Assembly (NCBI GenBank): GCA_016284295.1
Contig: JAEEOP010000040.1
Coordinates: 41,105-105,104 of the forward strand
Source: Methanomassiliicoccaceae archaeon
GTDB taxonomy: Archaea; Thermoplasmatota; Thermoplasmata; Methanomassiliicoccales; Methanomethylophilaceae
Length of the DNA: 64,000 nt
Direction: 5' to 3'
The notes beneath the pieces were generated by a model. The model made no database searches. It worked only from the letters and a program-made list of their open reading frames with translations, and was not told the origin of the DNA. Position 1 is the stretch's first letter. Each line of letters starts with the position of its first letter. Of the stretch, positions 26,366 through 36,498 are shown piece after piece. Position numbers and translations under genes: made by a program.

Positions 26366-27823
26366 ATGGAACCATCATTGGAAGAGGTCAAGAGGATATC
26401 GAAAGATGGGTCCTACGACGTGTGCCCCGTATGCATAAGCATACCCCGCAACGGTCTCGAGCCGACCGACGTCGTAGAGATCCTGATGAACGTATCGAGC
26501 CACTGCTTCCTGCTGGAGAGTGCAGAGGAGGACCACACCTGGGGCCGCTACTCGTTCCTAGGATACGACCCTAAGCTGTCGGTCACATGCAAGAACGGCC
26601 GCATGGTCGTTGGCGACCTGAAATTGGATACCGATGATCCCAACAGGTACATCCGCCAGGTGCTGGAGGACTACAGGGGATACAGGGTGCCCGGGTTCCC
26701 GACGTTCACCGGCGGGCTTGTAGGATACTTCTCCTATGATTACCTGAAGTACTCCGAACCGACACTGGTCCTTGATGCGAAGGACACCGAGGACTTCTGC
26801 GACGTGGACCTTATGCTGTTCGACAAGGTCATTGCCTTCGACAACGAGAAGGACTGCATCCTACTGATCGCCAACGTCCGCCTGGCCGAGTGCGAATCCT
26901 CGTACAACAAGGCGAGGATGGAGCTCGATAGCCTGAAGGAACTCATACTCAAAGGAGAACGCAAAAAGGACCTCAGCGGACATCTCACGTCCGAATTCAC
27001 CCCGATGTTCGACAGGGAGCGCTTCTGCTCCATGGTCGACGAGGCCAAGGGATACATCCGCGAGGGTGACATCTTCCAGATCGTCCTCTCGAACCGCCTG
27101 GAGGCCGACTACGAAGGAAGTTTGCTCCCTACGTACAGGCTGCTGAGGAAGAGCAACCCCTCGCCGTACATGTTCTTCTTTTCGGGGACGGACATGGAGG
27201 TCGCCGGGGCATCGCCCGAGACATTGGTGAAGCTCGAGGACGGGGTCCTCCACACGTTCCCTCTTGCGGGGACACGCCCCAGGGGGAAGACCCCTGAGGA
27301 GGACCTGGAACTGGAGAGGGACCTGCTGTCCGACGAGAAGGAGCTCGCGGAGCACAACATGCTGGTGGACCTGGGCAGGAACGACATCGGGAAGCTGTCC
27401 AAGTTCGGGACGGTCGAGGTGGAGAGGTATCATACAATACAGAGGTTCTCCCACGTGATGCACATAGGCTCCACCGTGAGAGGGGAGATCAGGGACGGCG
27501 TCGACGCACTTGATGCAGTGGATTCCATCCTCCCCGCCGGAACGCTCTCCGGAGCCCCGAAGATCAGGGCCTGCCAGCTGATCAACCAGCTGGAGGACAA
27601 CAAGCGCGGAATCTACGGCGGTGCGCTGGGATACATAGACTTCTCAGGCAACCTGGACACCGCGATAGCGATACGCATCGCATTCAAGAAGAACGGCAAG
27701 GTGTTCGTCCGTAGCGGCGCCGGGATCGTCGCCGATTCCGTTCCCGCGAACGAATACCAGGAGTGCCTGAACAAGGCCAAGGCCGTGGTCAATGCTCTGA
27801 AGGATTCGGAGGGATCCGCATGA
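26366..27823 (+). CDS. trpE: Anthranilate synthase component I
   Basis: A 485-residue chorismate-binding enzyme, first step of tryptophan synthesis (chorismate + NH3 to anthranilate). It shows LLESAEEDHTWGRYSFLG (tryptophan-feedback site region), then the catalytic part SGAPKIRACQLI and the C-terminal RSGAGIVADSVPANEYQE. The ATG at 26366 is preferred to 26336 because GAGGGA lies 5 nt upstream and the 26336 start falls within the palindrome. The stop overlaps the trpG start (ATGA-type overlap). First gene of a seven-gene trp operon. Confidence 0.96.
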   Translation: MEPSLEEVKRISKDGSYDVCPVCISIPRNGLEPTDVVEILMNVSSHCFLLESAEEDHTWGRYSFLGYDPKLSVTCKNGRMVVGDLKLDTDDPNRYIRQVLEDYRGYRVPGFPTFTGGLVGYFSYDYLKYSEPTLVLDAKDTEDFCDVDLMLFDKVIAFDNEKDCILLIANVRLAECESSYNKARMELDSLKELILKGERKKDLSGHLTSEFTPMFDRERFCSMVDEAKGYIREGDIFQIVLSNRLEADYEGSLLPTYRLLRKSNPSPYMFFFSGTDMEVAGASPETLVKLEDGVLHTFPLAGTRPRGKTPEEDLELERDLLSDEKELAEHNMLVDLGRNDIGKLSKFGTVEVERYHTIQRFSHVMHIGSTVRGEIRDGVDALDAVDSILPAGTLSGAPKIRACQLINQLEDNKRGIYGGALGYIDFSGNLDTAIAIRIAFKKNGKVFVRSGAGIVADSVPANEYQECLNKAKAVVNALKDSEGSA

Positions 27824-28404
27824 TACTGCTCATAGACAACTACGACAGCTTCAGCTACAACCTCTACCAGCTGATCGGCTCCATGGAACCTGACATCAAG
27901 GTCATCAGGAACGACGAGCTGACCGTGGATGAGATAGACGGTCTCGGGCCGGAGCTCATCGTCATCTCGCCAGGGCCGGGACGCCCGGAGGATGCCGGGG
28001 TATGTGTGGATATGGTAAAGGAACTCAGAGGCAAGTACCCGATACTGGGTATATGCCTCGGGCACCAGGCGATCTGCCAGGCATTCGGTGGCACCGTGAC
28101 CTACGCCAAGAGGATGATGCACGGGAAGCAGTCAATCATCAAGGTGGATCCGTCGGACCCCACGTTCGATGGACTTCCTGACGATATCCCCGTCGCACGC
28201 TACCATTCGCTGGCCGCGGAGCGCGACACGCTCCCGAAGGACCTGATCGTCACCGCCACGGCAGATGACGGCGAGGTCATGGCCGTGATGTCCGGGGACG
28301 GCATGGTCCACGGGCTACAATTCCACCCTGAATCCATAATGACGCCGGACGGCAAGAGGATGATGGAGAACATTCTTAGAAACATTAGAGAGGGATCACA
28401 ATGA
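27820..28404 (+). CDS. trpG: Anthranilate synthase component II (glutamine amidotransferase)
   Basis: A 194-residue class I glutamine amidotransferase that supplies ammonia to TrpE. Triad: Cys in [15 protein letters not shown], His and Glu in LQFHPESI. The conserved start [14 protein letters not shown] identifies the PabA/TrpG family. Its position between trpE and trpD makes it TrpG. It overlaps both neighbours by four bases. Confidence 0.96.
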   Translation: MILLIDNYDSFSYNLYQLIGSMEPDIKVIRNDELTVDEIDGLGPELIVISPGPGRPEDAGVCVDMVKELRGKYPILGICLGHQAICQAFGGTVTYAKRMMHGKQSIIKVDPSDPTFDGLPDDIPVARYHSLAAERDTLPKDLIVTATADDGEVMAVMSGDGMVHGLQFHPESIMTPDGKRMMENILRNIREGSQ

Positions 28405-29417
28405 TTTCGGATGCGATAAAGAAGATAGTCGACAAGCAGGACCTGTCCTACGACGAGGCCTACGAGGTCATGAACGAGATCATGTCGGGAGTCACATCCC
28501 CCGTGCAGAACGCGGCATACCTCGCTGCGCTCTCCACCAAGAGCACCAAGACCGAGACGATCGCGGAGATAGCAGGAAGCGCAGCGGCGATGAGGGACCA
28601 CGCTAAGAAGGTGGACAACCCCTTCGACACGCTGGAGATCGTAGGTACCGGCGGAGATGGGTCCAACAGCTTCAACATCTCCACCACATCGTCGATGGTC
28701 ATCGCATCCTCCGGAGCGAAGGTGTCAAAGCACGGCAACCGTGCGGCGTCCTCCATGAGCGGAGCGGCGGATGTGCTGGAAGCATTGAAGATCAACATCC
28801 ATCAGGACCCTGTCAAGGCAAGGTCCCTCTTGGAGGAGGTGGGCATCTGCTTCCTGTTCGCCCAGGACTACCACTTCTCGATGAAGTACGTCAGCGAGAT
28901 CAGGAAGGAGCTTGGAATCAAGACCGTGTTCAACATCCTCGGCCCGCTGACCAACCCTGCACATCCTTCATACATGGTCATGGGTGTGTACTCGCCCACG
29001 CTGATCGAGCCGCTCGCCCATGTCCTCACCAGCCTGGGCGTGAAGAAGGGGATGGTCGTGTACGGCGACGACAAGATGGACGAGATCTCGATCTCCCACA
29101 CCACATCCGTATGCGAGTTCAACGGGGACAAGTACGAGACGTACAAGATCTCACCCAGCGACTTCGGCATCCAGAGGGCGTTCAAGCAGGACATCGAGGG
29201 CGGGAATGCCCAGAAGAACGCGTTCATAACGATGGACATCCTCAGCGGAAAGAAAGGGCCGAAGAGGGACATCGTCCTGATGAACTCGGCCGCAGGACTC
29301 TACTGCGCAGGTAAGGCATCGTCCCTACAGGACGGTGTCGAGCTGGCCGCGAAGCTGATAGACGACGGCAAGGCCATGGAGCTGCTGGACAGATACAAGG
29401 CGGTAAGCAACCAATGA
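28401..29417 (+). CDS. trpD: Anthranilate phosphoribosyltransferase
   Basis: A 338-residue enzyme joining anthranilate and PRPP. It has the [21 protein letters not shown]-binding loop (about residues 76-92), [20 protein letters not shown] and [12 protein letters not shown]. Standard length. It overlaps trpG and trpC by four bases each. Confidence 0.97.
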   Translation: MISDAIKKIVDKQDLSYDEAYEVMNEIMSGVTSPVQNAAYLAALSTKSTKTETIAEIAGSAAAMRDHAKKVDNPFDTLEIVGTGGDGSNSFNISTTSSMVIASSGAKVSKHGNRAASSMSGAADVLEALKINIHQDPVKARSLLEEVGICFLFAQDYHFSMKYVSEIRKELGIKTVFNILGPLTNPAHPSYMVMGVYSPTLIEPLAHVLTSLGVKKGMVVYGDDKMDEISISHTTSVCEFNGDKYETYKISPSDFGIQRAFKQDIEGGNAQKNAFITMDILSGKKGPKRDIVLMNSAAGLYCAGKASSLQDGVELAAKLIDDGKAMELLDRYKAVSNQ

Positions 29418-30202
29418 CGGATATCCTCAGGGAACTGTCCGACGCCGCCGTGAAGAGGGTGGCGGAACGCAAGGCATCCATCCCTCTGGAGAGGATGAGG
29501 GAGCTGGCGCTCCAGAGGCCAGTGAAGGAAGGGTTCCCCTTCGAATCCGCGCTCAGGAAGGACGGCATGTCCTTCATCTGCGAGGTGAAGAAAGCGTCGC
29601 CTTCCAAGGGCGTGATTTCGGAGAACTTCGACCACATCATGATCGCACGGGAGTACACATCCGCCGGAGCGTCATGCATATCGGTGCTCACCGAGCCCAC
29701 TCGCTTCCTGGGAGACATCCGCTACATGGATGAGATCTCTAAGACTGTGGAAACACCCCTGCTGCGCAAGGACTTCGTCGTGGACGAATACATGATATAC
29801 GAGGCCAGGGCCAACGGGGCATCTGCCGTATTGCTGATCGTATCCATTCTGGACAAGGACAGGCTGAAGAGATTCATCTCCCTGTGCGACGAACTGGGGC
29901 TTTCCGCCCTGGTCGAGGTGCATGACGAGGATGAGCTGAGAACGGCCGTCGGATGCGGAGCGCGCATCATAGGCGTGAACAACCGCAACCTCCGGGACTT
30001 CTCCGTGGACCCCACCAACTGCCTCAGGCTCCGCCGCCTGGTCCCCAAGGAGATAGCATTCGTGGCCGAAAGCGGGATAAAGACCGCGGAGGATGTGAGG
30101 ACGCTGCACGACGAAGGAGTGGATGCAGTGCTCATCGGGGAGACCCTGATGAGGGCTGCCGACAAGAAAGCCATGCTGGATTCGCTGAGGAGCCTCCTAT
30201 GA
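29414..30202 (+). CDS. trpC: Indole-3-glycerol-phosphate synthase
   Basis: A 262-residue TIM-barrel enzyme closing the indole ring. [14 protein letters not shown] (catalytic Lys and Glu region), [32 protein letters not shown] and FVAESGI are all present. It is a monofunctional form, separate from trpF. ATGA overlap with trpD and trpF. Confidence 0.97.
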   Translation: MTDILRELSDAAVKRVAERKASIPLERMRELALQRPVKEGFPFESALRKDGMSFICEVKKASPSKGVISENFDHIMIAREYTSAGASCISVLTEPTRFLGDIRYMDEISKTVETPLLRKDFVVDEYMIYEARANGASAVLLIVSILDKDRLKRFISLCDELGLSALVEVHDEDELRTAVGCGARIIGVNNRNLRDFSVDPTNCLRLRRLVPKEIAFVAESGIKTAEDVRTLHDEGVDAVLIGETLMRAADKKAMLDSLRSLL

Positions 30203-30819
30203 CCCTGGTCAAGATGTGCGGGCTGCACAGGCTACAGGACATCGATTACATCAACGAGGTCGGACCCGACATGGCCGGGATGGTTCTTACCCCCGGATTC
30301 CGCCGGACAGTGCCGATAAGGCTGGCCAGGACAATGGCCGCAAGACTCAATCACAGCATCAGCTCCGTAGGGGTCTTCGTGGACCGTCCGGTGGACGAGG
30401 TCTCCGATATCACCAGGTTCCTGGAACTCGACATGGTCCAGCTCCACGGGGCGGAGAGCGGCGCGTACATCGTCGAACTCCAGGATACCTTGGGCCTGCC
30501 GGTCATCAAATCATTCGGCGTCTCCCGGGATCAACTGGAGATGGCGGCGGTCTCGCCCGCAGACATCGTTCTCATAGATCCCGGACGCGGTTCCGGGAAC
30601 ACCTTCGACCTGTCACTACTGGATGGGTTGAAGCGCAACGTTATAATCGCCGGGGGGCTCACTCCCGATAACGTGGCGGACGCCATCCGCAAGGCGCATC
30701 CGTTCGGCGTGGACACCAGCTCCGGGATCGAGACCGACGGGTCCAAGGACAGGAAGAAGATGATCAGATTCATATCCGCCGTCAGGGCGGAGGATGCTCA
30801 ATTGGAGGAAAAGATATGA
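30199..30819 (+). CDS. trpF: Phosphoribosylanthranilate isomerase
   Basis: A 206-residue TIM-barrel isomerase. [18 protein letters not shown] carries the catalytic Cys, LDMVQLHG and the Asp in [15 protein letters not shown] follow, and [12 protein letters not shown] is the phosphate site. The ATG at 30199 overlaps the trpC stop. Confidence 0.95.
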   Translation: MTLVKMCGLHRLQDIDYINEVGPDMAGMVLTPGFRRTVPIRLARTMAARLNHSISSVGVFVDRPVDEVSDITRFLELDMVQLHGAESGAYIVELQDTLGLPVIKSFGVSRDQLEMAAVSPADIVLIDPGRGSGNTFDLSLLDGLKRNVIIAGGLTPDNVADAIRKAHPFGVDTSSGIETDGSKDRKKMIRFISAVRAEDAQLEEKI

Positions 30820-32006
30820 CAAATCCGAGAGGAAGGTTCGGGATCCACGGAGGACAGTACATTCCCGAGACCCTCATGAACGCCGTCATAGAGCTGGAGG
30901 AGGCCTATGACCATTACAAGGACGATCCGGAGTTCAACGCGGAACTGAACTCGCTCCTGAACGAATATGCCGGACGCCCGAGCCGCCTGTACTATGCAAA
31001 ACGCATGACAGAGGACCTGGGCGGCGCCAAGATCTACCTCAAGCGCGAGGACCTGAATCACACCGGCGCCCACAAAATCAACAACGTCCTGGGCCAGGCC
31101 CTTCTGGCGAAGAAGATGGGCAAGACCCGTCTGATAGCCGAGACCGGAGCGGGACAGCACGGTGTCGCCACCGCGACCGCCGCGGCGCTCCTCGGGATGG
31201 AATGCCTGGTGTACATGGGCGTGGAGGACATGGAGAGGCAGGCCCTGAACGTCTACCGCATGAGGCTCCTGGGGGCCGAGGTGCGCGGAGTTGAGACCGG
31301 TACGGGTACGCTGAAGGACGCCGTGTCCGAGTGCATGCGCGAATGGACCTCCCGTATCGACGATACACATTACTGCCTGGGATCGGTCATGGGGCCGCAT
31401 CCGTTCCCTACGATTGTCAGGGACTTCCAGGCCGTCATCGGCAAGGAGATAAAGCAGCAGCTCGCCGAGAAGGAGGGCAGGCTCCCGGACATGCTCATCG
31501 CCTGCGTAGGCGGAGGGAGCAACGCTATCGGAACATTCTACGATTTCATCAAGGACGAGAGCGTCGAACTTGTAGGATGCGAGGCCGCAGGCAGGGGAAT
31601 AGACACCTTCGAGACCGCCGCGACCATCAACACCGGGAAGCTGGGCATATTCCACGGCATGAAGTCCTACTTCTGTCAGAACGAGTACGGCCAGATCGCT
31701 CCTGTGTATTCAATATCGGCTGGACTGGACTACCCAGGGATCGGTCCGGAGCACTCCTGGCTGCACGACATCGGAAGGGCGAAGTATGTCGCCATCACCG
31801 ACGACGAGGCTGTGGAGGCGTTCGAGTACCTCTCCAGGACCGAGGGGATCATACCTGCGATAGAGTCGTCCCATGCGCTCGCATACGCGATGAAGGTAGC
31901 ACCTACCATGGACAAGGACAAGATCATAGTGGTCACCGTCTCAGGCCGCGGGGACAAGGACGTGGCCGCGATTGCCAGATACAGAGGGGAGGACATCCAT
32001 GACTGA
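30816..32006 (+). CDS. trpB: Tryptophan synthase beta chain
   Basis: A 396-residue PLP enzyme making tryptophan from indole and serine. PLP Lys is in [19 protein letters not shown] (about residue 87), the catalytic Glu in [20 protein letters not shown], and the PLP phosphate site in [12 protein letters not shown]. This is the TrpB1 type that partners with TrpA. It overlaps trpA by 8 nt. Confidence 0.97.
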   Translation: MTNPRGRFGIHGGQYIPETLMNAVIELEEAYDHYKDDPEFNAELNSLLNEYAGRPSRLYYAKRMTEDLGGAKIYLKREDLNHTGAHKINNVLGQALLAKKMGKTRLIAETGAGQHGVATATAAALLGMECLVYMGVEDMERQALNVYRMRLLGAEVRGVETGTGTLKDAVSECMREWTSRIDDTHYCLGSVMGPHPFPTIVRDFQAVIGKEIKQQLAEKEGRLPDMLIACVGGGSNAIGTFYDFIKDESVELVGCEAAGRGIDTFETAATINTGKLGIFHGMKSYFCQNEYGQIAPVYSISAGLDYPGIGPEHSWLHDIGRAKYVAITDDEAVEAFEYLSRTEGIIPAIESSHALAYAMKVAPTMDKDKIIVVTVSGRGDKDVAAIARYRGEDIHD

Positions 32007-32775
32007 GATCGCCGATGCATTCAGGAACGGCAAGGCGTTCATCGCCTTCGTGACCTGCGGAGACCCCGACCTCGGGACCACCGAATCCGTCATAAAGTCG
32101 CTGGCAGCGAACGGTGCTGACCTGATCGAACTCGGGATACCTTTCTCGGACCCCACCGCCGAAGGTCCTGTCATCCAGGGAGCCAACGAGCGCGCGCTGG
32201 CGGGAGGTGTCACAACGGACACGATCTTCGACATGGTCGTGAGGGTCCGCAAGGACGTCAAGATCCCAATGGTCTTCATGACCTACGCCAACGTGGTATT
32301 CTCCTACGGTACGGAACGCTTCGTCAAGCGCTGCGCGGAGATAGGCATTCAGGGACTCATCCTCCCCGACGTCCCGTTCGAGGAGCGCGAGGACTTCGCT
32401 CCGGCATGCGAGAAGGAGGGTCTGTCCCTCATATCCATGGTCGCGCCCACCTCTGCCGACCGCATTTCGATGATCGCCAAGGAGGCTAAGGGATTCGTCT
32501 ACGTTGTATCGTCGCTGGGAGTCACAGGCACAAGGACGAACATCAGCACCGATGTGGGGAGCATAACAGCAGAGATCAGGAAGAACACCGACGTACCCAT
32601 GGCCATCGGATTCGGGATATCAGGCCCAGAGCAGGCGAGGAAGATGGCCGTCCACGCCGACGGAGTCATCGTCGGATCCGCCATCGTTAGGCTCGTGGAG
32701 AAGCATGGCAGGGACGCCGCCGGACCCATAGGGGAGTTCACAAAATCCATCAAGGACGCTATTTCGGATCTTTGA
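31999..32775 (+). CDS. trpA: Tryptophan synthase alpha chain
   Basis: A 258-residue TIM barrel cleaving indole-3-glycerol phosphate. The catalytic Glu is in [29 protein letters not shown] follows, and GFGISGPEQ is the phosphate site. A GGGGAGG ribosome-binding site precedes the ATG at 31999. It is the last trp gene. Its final 156 bases are overlapped on the other strand by the ATC-hydrolase-like frame. Confidence 0.96.
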   Translation: MTEIADAFRNGKAFIAFVTCGDPDLGTTESVIKSLAANGADLIELGIPFSDPTAEGPVIQGANERALAGGVTTDTIFDMVVRVRKDVKIPMVFMTYANVVFSYGTERFVKRCAEIGIQGLILPDVPFEEREDFAPACEKEGLSLISMVAPTSADRISMIAKEAKGFVYVVSSLGVTGTRTNISTDVGSITAEIRKNTDVPMAIGFGISGPEQARKMAVHADGVIVGSAIVRLVEKHGRDAAGPIGEFTKSIKDAISDL

Positions 32776-33372
32776 GCATCGTTTGCGGCGAACGAAGTCG
32801 AAATCGCACTTGTCCCCTCCGTTGCAGAGGGTGTTCGTACGGATGAACTGATAGTTCGGCAGGTCGCCGTAGTTGATGTCGTCCGCATGGCAGAACATCG
32901 GGCCGAGCTTCTGAACGCCTCTCTTGGCGAATATCTTCGCATAGATGCACTCGTTGCATTCGAAGTGGAAGCGACCTTTAGGATCGTCATTGAACCAAGT
33001 GTACCTCCAGCCGTATCCGGATCCCTTCTTGAACCCGTAGGGAACGACCCTCTTCATGAGGGGCATGAAGAACGGAAGCTTGGCCATGCGCTGCATCGGC
33101 TTGGGATTCAATGCTGCCCACATGGCCTCGGATATCTCTTTGAACGTCTCCTCCTCGGACTTCCCGTGCTGCTGGAGTACCTCATACAAAGCAATAGCCG
33201 TGAGGATCTGGGCCATGTGCTTGTGGTTGCCCTTGTCGCAGTATTCCTTCTCCTCCTCGACCAGAACCGACATCCTTGCGAGTACATCCTTCCTGACATC
33301 CTCGTCCAGCGTACCGAAATAGTCCCTGTAACGGCTTATGCGCACCAGCTTCTCGGGAGAGTAGTCCACCAT
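32620..33372 (-). CDS. L-2-amino-thiazoline-4-carboxylic acid hydrolase (ATC hydrolase)-like protein with antisense run-on tail
   Basis: A 250-residue frame. Residues 1-195 look like an ATCH-family domain, including FHFECNECIYAKIFAKRG, GPMFCHADDINYGDL and TLCNGGDKCDFDFVRR, where this family normally ends soon after. The last ~50 residues ([16 protein letters not shown] onward) are the antisense of trpA and show no family likeness. The native stop therefore seems to have been lost and translation runs 156 bases into trpA. The conserved Cys and His residues are kept. Start ATG at 33372. Substrate unknown. Confidence 0.75.
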   Translation of the reverse strand: MVDYSPEKLVRISRYRDYFGTLDEDVRKDVLARMSVLVEEEKEYCDKGNHKHMAQILTAIALYEVLQQHGKSEEETFKEISEAMWAALNPKPMQRMAKLPFFMPLMKRVVPYGFKKGSGYGWRYTWFNDDPKGRFHFECNECIYAKIFAKRGVQKLGPMFCHADDINYGDLPNYQFIRTNTLCNGGDKCDFDFVRRKRCSKIRNSVLDGFCELPYGSGGVPAMLLHEPNDGGSDDDSVGVDGHLPRLLWA

Positions 33373-33463
33373 ATGTGCAGGAACATCCCTGCGGTTATAA
33401 TATTAACGTCGTTAAAAAATGAGATAAGGAAGGAAGAAAGGGAAATCCCCTTCGTTTTCCGCA

Positions 33464-35104
33464 TCACTCGACCTTGAACAGGAATCTCATGATGACGACG
33501 ATCATCGCGATGAGAGCGATGACTAGGAGCGCGATTCCGGCCCAGGTGTTGAACTCCCCGGGCGTGATCGTCTCATTGTAGATGACGTACTGAGCTGTCA
33601 GAGGTGCCTTGAACGTCATCACGTTGCCGCTGAACTTCGCATCCGTGAGCGTGGTGACGCCTGTGTCCGTAACGTATCCGACGCCGAGGCCGTTGACATC
33701 CTCTTTCTCTCCAGGCACATAGTTGACGGCCATGGTCAGCCCGTCCTCGAAACCGCTTAGTCCGTAGAACCTCTGACCATCCCCAATGTGGAGGTAGTAG
33801 GAGGCCATCATCTTGAAGTTGTATCCCCTGGGTGCATCCACCTTGCTCAGGTCGAACACGATCTTGTCCGTCGCGAACTTAAGCTGCGACAGGATGGAGG
33901 TCTTGATGACAATCGTGACATCGGGGACCATGACCCTCATCGTTCCCTTGCTGGACTTGGAGAGCTCCGAGATCACGCTCTGCTCGAGCATGACCTTCTG
34001 GCTGCTTCCCCTTACGATGAGGACAGGGACGTCGCCCTCGTCCTCGATGACCGAGGTGACCTGCTGAAGTACCTGGCTCGGATCCGCGAAAACAGTGTAT
34101 CCATTCACGACGCTGGTCGCAGGGGAGATCTCCACCTGGACCGGGTTGGAGTTGATCACGGTGACGGTGCTCGTGTTGGTCTTGTTCCCGTCCACAGTCG
34201 TGACCTTGATGATGACCGTACCGATCTTGTGACCGGTCACCTTTCCGTTGGCGTCGATGCTTGCGATGGATGGGTCGTTGGAGCTCCATGTGACGTCCGT
34301 GATGCTAGCATTGGAAGGAGATATGACTGCGCTGAGCGTCACATTTCCGTTCTTCTCTACGGAAGCGGCCTGCTTGTCTATACGGACCGACTCCACAGGG
34401 ATATTGGTGATGCTGACCGAACAGCTTGCCGTCTTGCCTCCGTCCTGGGTGGTCGCGGTGATCCTGGCAGTACCGGCTTTGACCGCGGTGACCTTACCGG
34501 TGGCATCCACGGTGGCGAGGTCTGGCCTGTCGGATGTCCAGAAGACGGTCTTGTCCGATGCGTTCTCAGGGGTAATCTTCGCAGTGAGCTGTGCGGTCTC
34601 CCTCGGGTGCATGCTCATGGAGTTCTTGTCGAGCGTGACCGATGCCACGGCAGTGTACGAGACCGTGACGGTACAGGTAGCTGAAAGGGGCTTGCCGAAA
34701 CTGGTCACATACACCTCGATGGTGGCCGTTCCCGGACCTACGCCGGTGACGTTGCCCTCGTCGTCGACAGTAGCGACGGATTTGTTGTGCGAGCCCCACT
34801 CTACAGTTGCGCCATCGGCAGATTCCACTGGATTGAAGATAACTCTTAGCGACTGCGTCTCGTTGATGGAAAGCATCATCTCCTTGTTGTTCAGGGAGAT
34901 GCTCTGCACCGGGACGGCCCCATAGACCTTGAGAGAATCCCCGGATGCATCTGTGTCGACTGAAACGTTGCTGCTTGCTCCGTCCGCGATCCCGCTTGCG
35001 AATACCATGGAGATCACGGCCAGAATGACAGCGGCCGCGAGGAGATAACCTGTGATGTGGCCTCCTGTCGCGCCTTTGTGGACGGAACCGCATAAAATTG
35101 CCAA
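33464..35104 (-). CDS. Surface protein with tandem BIG2 (Ig-like) domains and C-terminal membrane anchor
   Basis: A 546-residue exported protein. A hydrophobic signal segment (YLLAAAVILAVISMVFASG) is followed by at least three bacterial Ig-like domains (repeating VATVDDEGNVTGVGPGTATI, LATVDATGKVTAVKAGTARI and IASIDANGKVTGHKIGTVII). A beta-rich domain and a C-terminal transmembrane helix (WAGIALLVIALIAMIVVIM) complete it. The longest frame begins at 35494 but runs through the divergent nitrilase. I chose TTG 35104 because CTTATAAC (complement of 35136-35143) is about 30 nt upstream and a GGTGA stretch precedes it. Probably adhesion or cell-surface structure. Confidence 0.85.
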   Translation of the reverse strand: MAILCGSVHKGATGGHITGYLLAAAVILAVISMVFASGIADGASSNVSVDTDASGDSLKVYGAVPVQSISLNNKEMMLSINETQSLRVIFNPVESADGATVEWGSHNKSVATVDDEGNVTGVGPGTATIEVYVTSFGKPLSATCTVTVSYTAVASVTLDKNSMSMHPRETAQLTAKITPENASDKTVFWTSDRPDLATVDATGKVTAVKAGTARITATTQDGGKTASCSVSITNIPVESVRIDKQAASVEKNGNVTLSAVISPSNASITDVTWSSNDPSIASIDANGKVTGHKIGTVIIKVTTVDGNKTNTSTVTVINSNPVQVEISPATSVVNGYTVFADPSQVLQQVTSVIEDEGDVPVLIVRGSSQKVMLEQSVISELSKSSKGTMRVMVPDVTIVIKTSILSQLKFATDKIVFDLSKVDAPRGYNFKMMASYYLHIGDGQRFYGLSGFEDGLTMAVNYVPGEKEDVNGLGVGYVTDTGVTTLTDAKFSGNVMTFKAPLTAQYVIYNETITPGEFNTWAGIALLVIALIAMIVVIMRFLFKVE

Positions 35105-35246
35105 TAGCTCACCGCGGTTCGGTAAGGACAGATTCGTTATAAGCGTGCTGGTACAATGCCCAGGAAGGGCGTCGGCCACTGTGCCGCATCCCCGGATCCC
35201 GACAAAAGCGGATATATCGTCCCGACGATTCAGAATCGGATATCCG

Positions 35247-36041
35247 ATGAAAGAGACGGTTCTCACAATGGTGCAATGCAGGTCCGTAGCGGGCGATCCC
35301 GACCGCAATCTGGAGGTCATCGAAAGGTTCGCATCCGCCAACAAAGGATCGGACATCGTATGCTTCCCCGAGATGTGCCTCTCCGGATACTCCACCAAGG
35401 ACCTCGGGATCGCCATGGACCCTGATTCGGAACCAGTGAGGGAGGTCCGTTCCCTCTCCGAGGAGTATGGGATCGCCATCGTATTCGGATACATCGAGAG
35501 GAATGCCGGAAGACCTTACATGAGGCAGGAGATTGTCCAGCCTTCCGGCCAGGTCGATTACTACAGGAAAACCCACCCGGGATCGGCGGAATCCAAGGTT
35601 TTCTCATCCGGAGACGAACTGCCTGTCTTCGACGTATGCGGTGTCAGGACAGGACTCCAGCTGTGCGTGGAATCCCACATACCCGACATCACCAGCACAT
35701 ACAGGTCCAAAGGCGCCGAACTCGTTCTCATGCCCTTCGCCAACGGCATATCCGGCGACAGGAGAAGGATTGCATGGGAGAGGTACATGCCTGCGAGGGC
35801 ATGCGACAACGGATTGTACGTGGCGGCATGCAGCGCAGTGGGGGACAACGGCATGGGTGCAGTATTCGGAGGAGGGACGCTCGTATTGGACCCTAAGGGC
35901 ACCCCGATCGCCGATTATTACGGTACGGACGAGCATTACCTGACGGTGACCATAGGCGGATCGCTGCCGAGGGACGGTCCGGAGACCATGTCGAACATAT
36001 CCTATTACGACAGAAGAAGGCCCGAACTGTATTCAAGATGA
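35247..36041 (+). CDS. Carbon-nitrogen hydrolase (nitrilase superfamily)
   Basis: A 264-residue amidase fold with the complete Glu-Lys-Cys triad: Glu in CFPEMCLSGYS, Lys in YRKTHPGS and Cys in LQLCVESHIPD. It would hydrolyse an amide or nitrile bond; the substrate is unknown. The ATG at 35247 is the first Met after the divergent promoter region. A TATA-like ggatatatcg lies at about 35206-35215. The start of the longer frame overlaps the divergent gene and was rejected. Confidence 0.9.
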   Translation: MKETVLTMVQCRSVAGDPDRNLEVIERFASANKGSDIVCFPEMCLSGYSTKDLGIAMDPDSEPVREVRSLSEEYGIAIVFGYIERNAGRPYMRQEIVQPSGQVDYYRKTHPGSAESKVFSSGDELPVFDVCGVRTGLQLCVESHIPDITSTYRSKGAELVLMPFANGISGDRRRIAWERYMPARACDNGLYVAACSAVGDNGMGAVFGGGTLVLDPKGTPIADYYGTDEHYLTVTIGGSLPRDGPETMSNISYYDRRRPELYSR

Positions 36042-36042
36042 C

Positions 36043-36396
36043 TCATGCCTTCTCGGCATGGTTATCGACGCATCCGTCCACGAAGGACTTCAGCTCCTTG
36101 AAGCGCTCCACGTGGATGGAATACACATGATCCAATCCGTCGACGTGGCTGTTGACCAGGCCCGCCCTGAGGAGACGCCTCAGCGCCTTGTTGGTCCTCT
36201 GGGAGTCCATGCCGTAGAGCCCGTCGGGGAACGGCGAGCGGACCTCCTTCTTCATCAATCCCTTGAGGATCGTGAGGGAATCCGCATCATCGAGGACAGA
36301 AATGATGTCCAGCAGAGGGTTGGCCGAGACGGACATCAGGAGCGGTCCGCATGCGCACACGTGCTTGCTCATCTTCTTCTCCGGTTCGTCTGCCAT
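36043..36396 (-). CDS. Winged-helix (ArsR-like) transcriptional regulator
   Basis: A 117-residue wHTH protein: NPLLDIISVLDDADSLTILKGLMKKEVR as the first helices, DSQRTNKALRRLLRAGLVNSHVDG as the recognition helix and wing. The N-terminus carries CACG. It is convergent with the nitrilase and divergent from the dehydrogenase at 36499, whose promoter it could control (inference). Confidence 0.8.
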   Translation of the reverse strand: MADEPEKKMSKHVCACGPLLMSVSANPLLDIISVLDDADSLTILKGLMKKEVRSPFPDGLYGMDSQRTNKALRRLLRAGLVNSHVDGLDHVYSIHVERFKELKSFVDGCVDNHAEKA

Positions 36397-36460
36397 GTTC
36401 GGGACAATGCCGAGGATTTAGTTAAGCCTTATCCGACAACAAATCAATTGAGGCCTCAAT

Positions 36461-36470
36461 GTTTTTATCA
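36461..36470 (+). promoter_or_regulatory. TATA-like box of the UAG-containing dehydrogenase gene
   Basis: GTTTTTATCA is centred about 32 nt before the ATG at 36499, consistent with a leaderless or very short-leader mRNA. This supports the upstream start and hence translation through the UAG codon at 36538. Confidence 0.5.
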
Positions 36471-36498
36471 TATGGCCCTTAACCCCCTTACGACTAAC

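Noticed and set aside
35105..35494. N-terminal extension of the BIG2 surface protein frame up to 35494
   Set aside because: It runs antisense through the nitrilase gene. The signal peptide, TATA box and TTG codon at 35104 give a better start.
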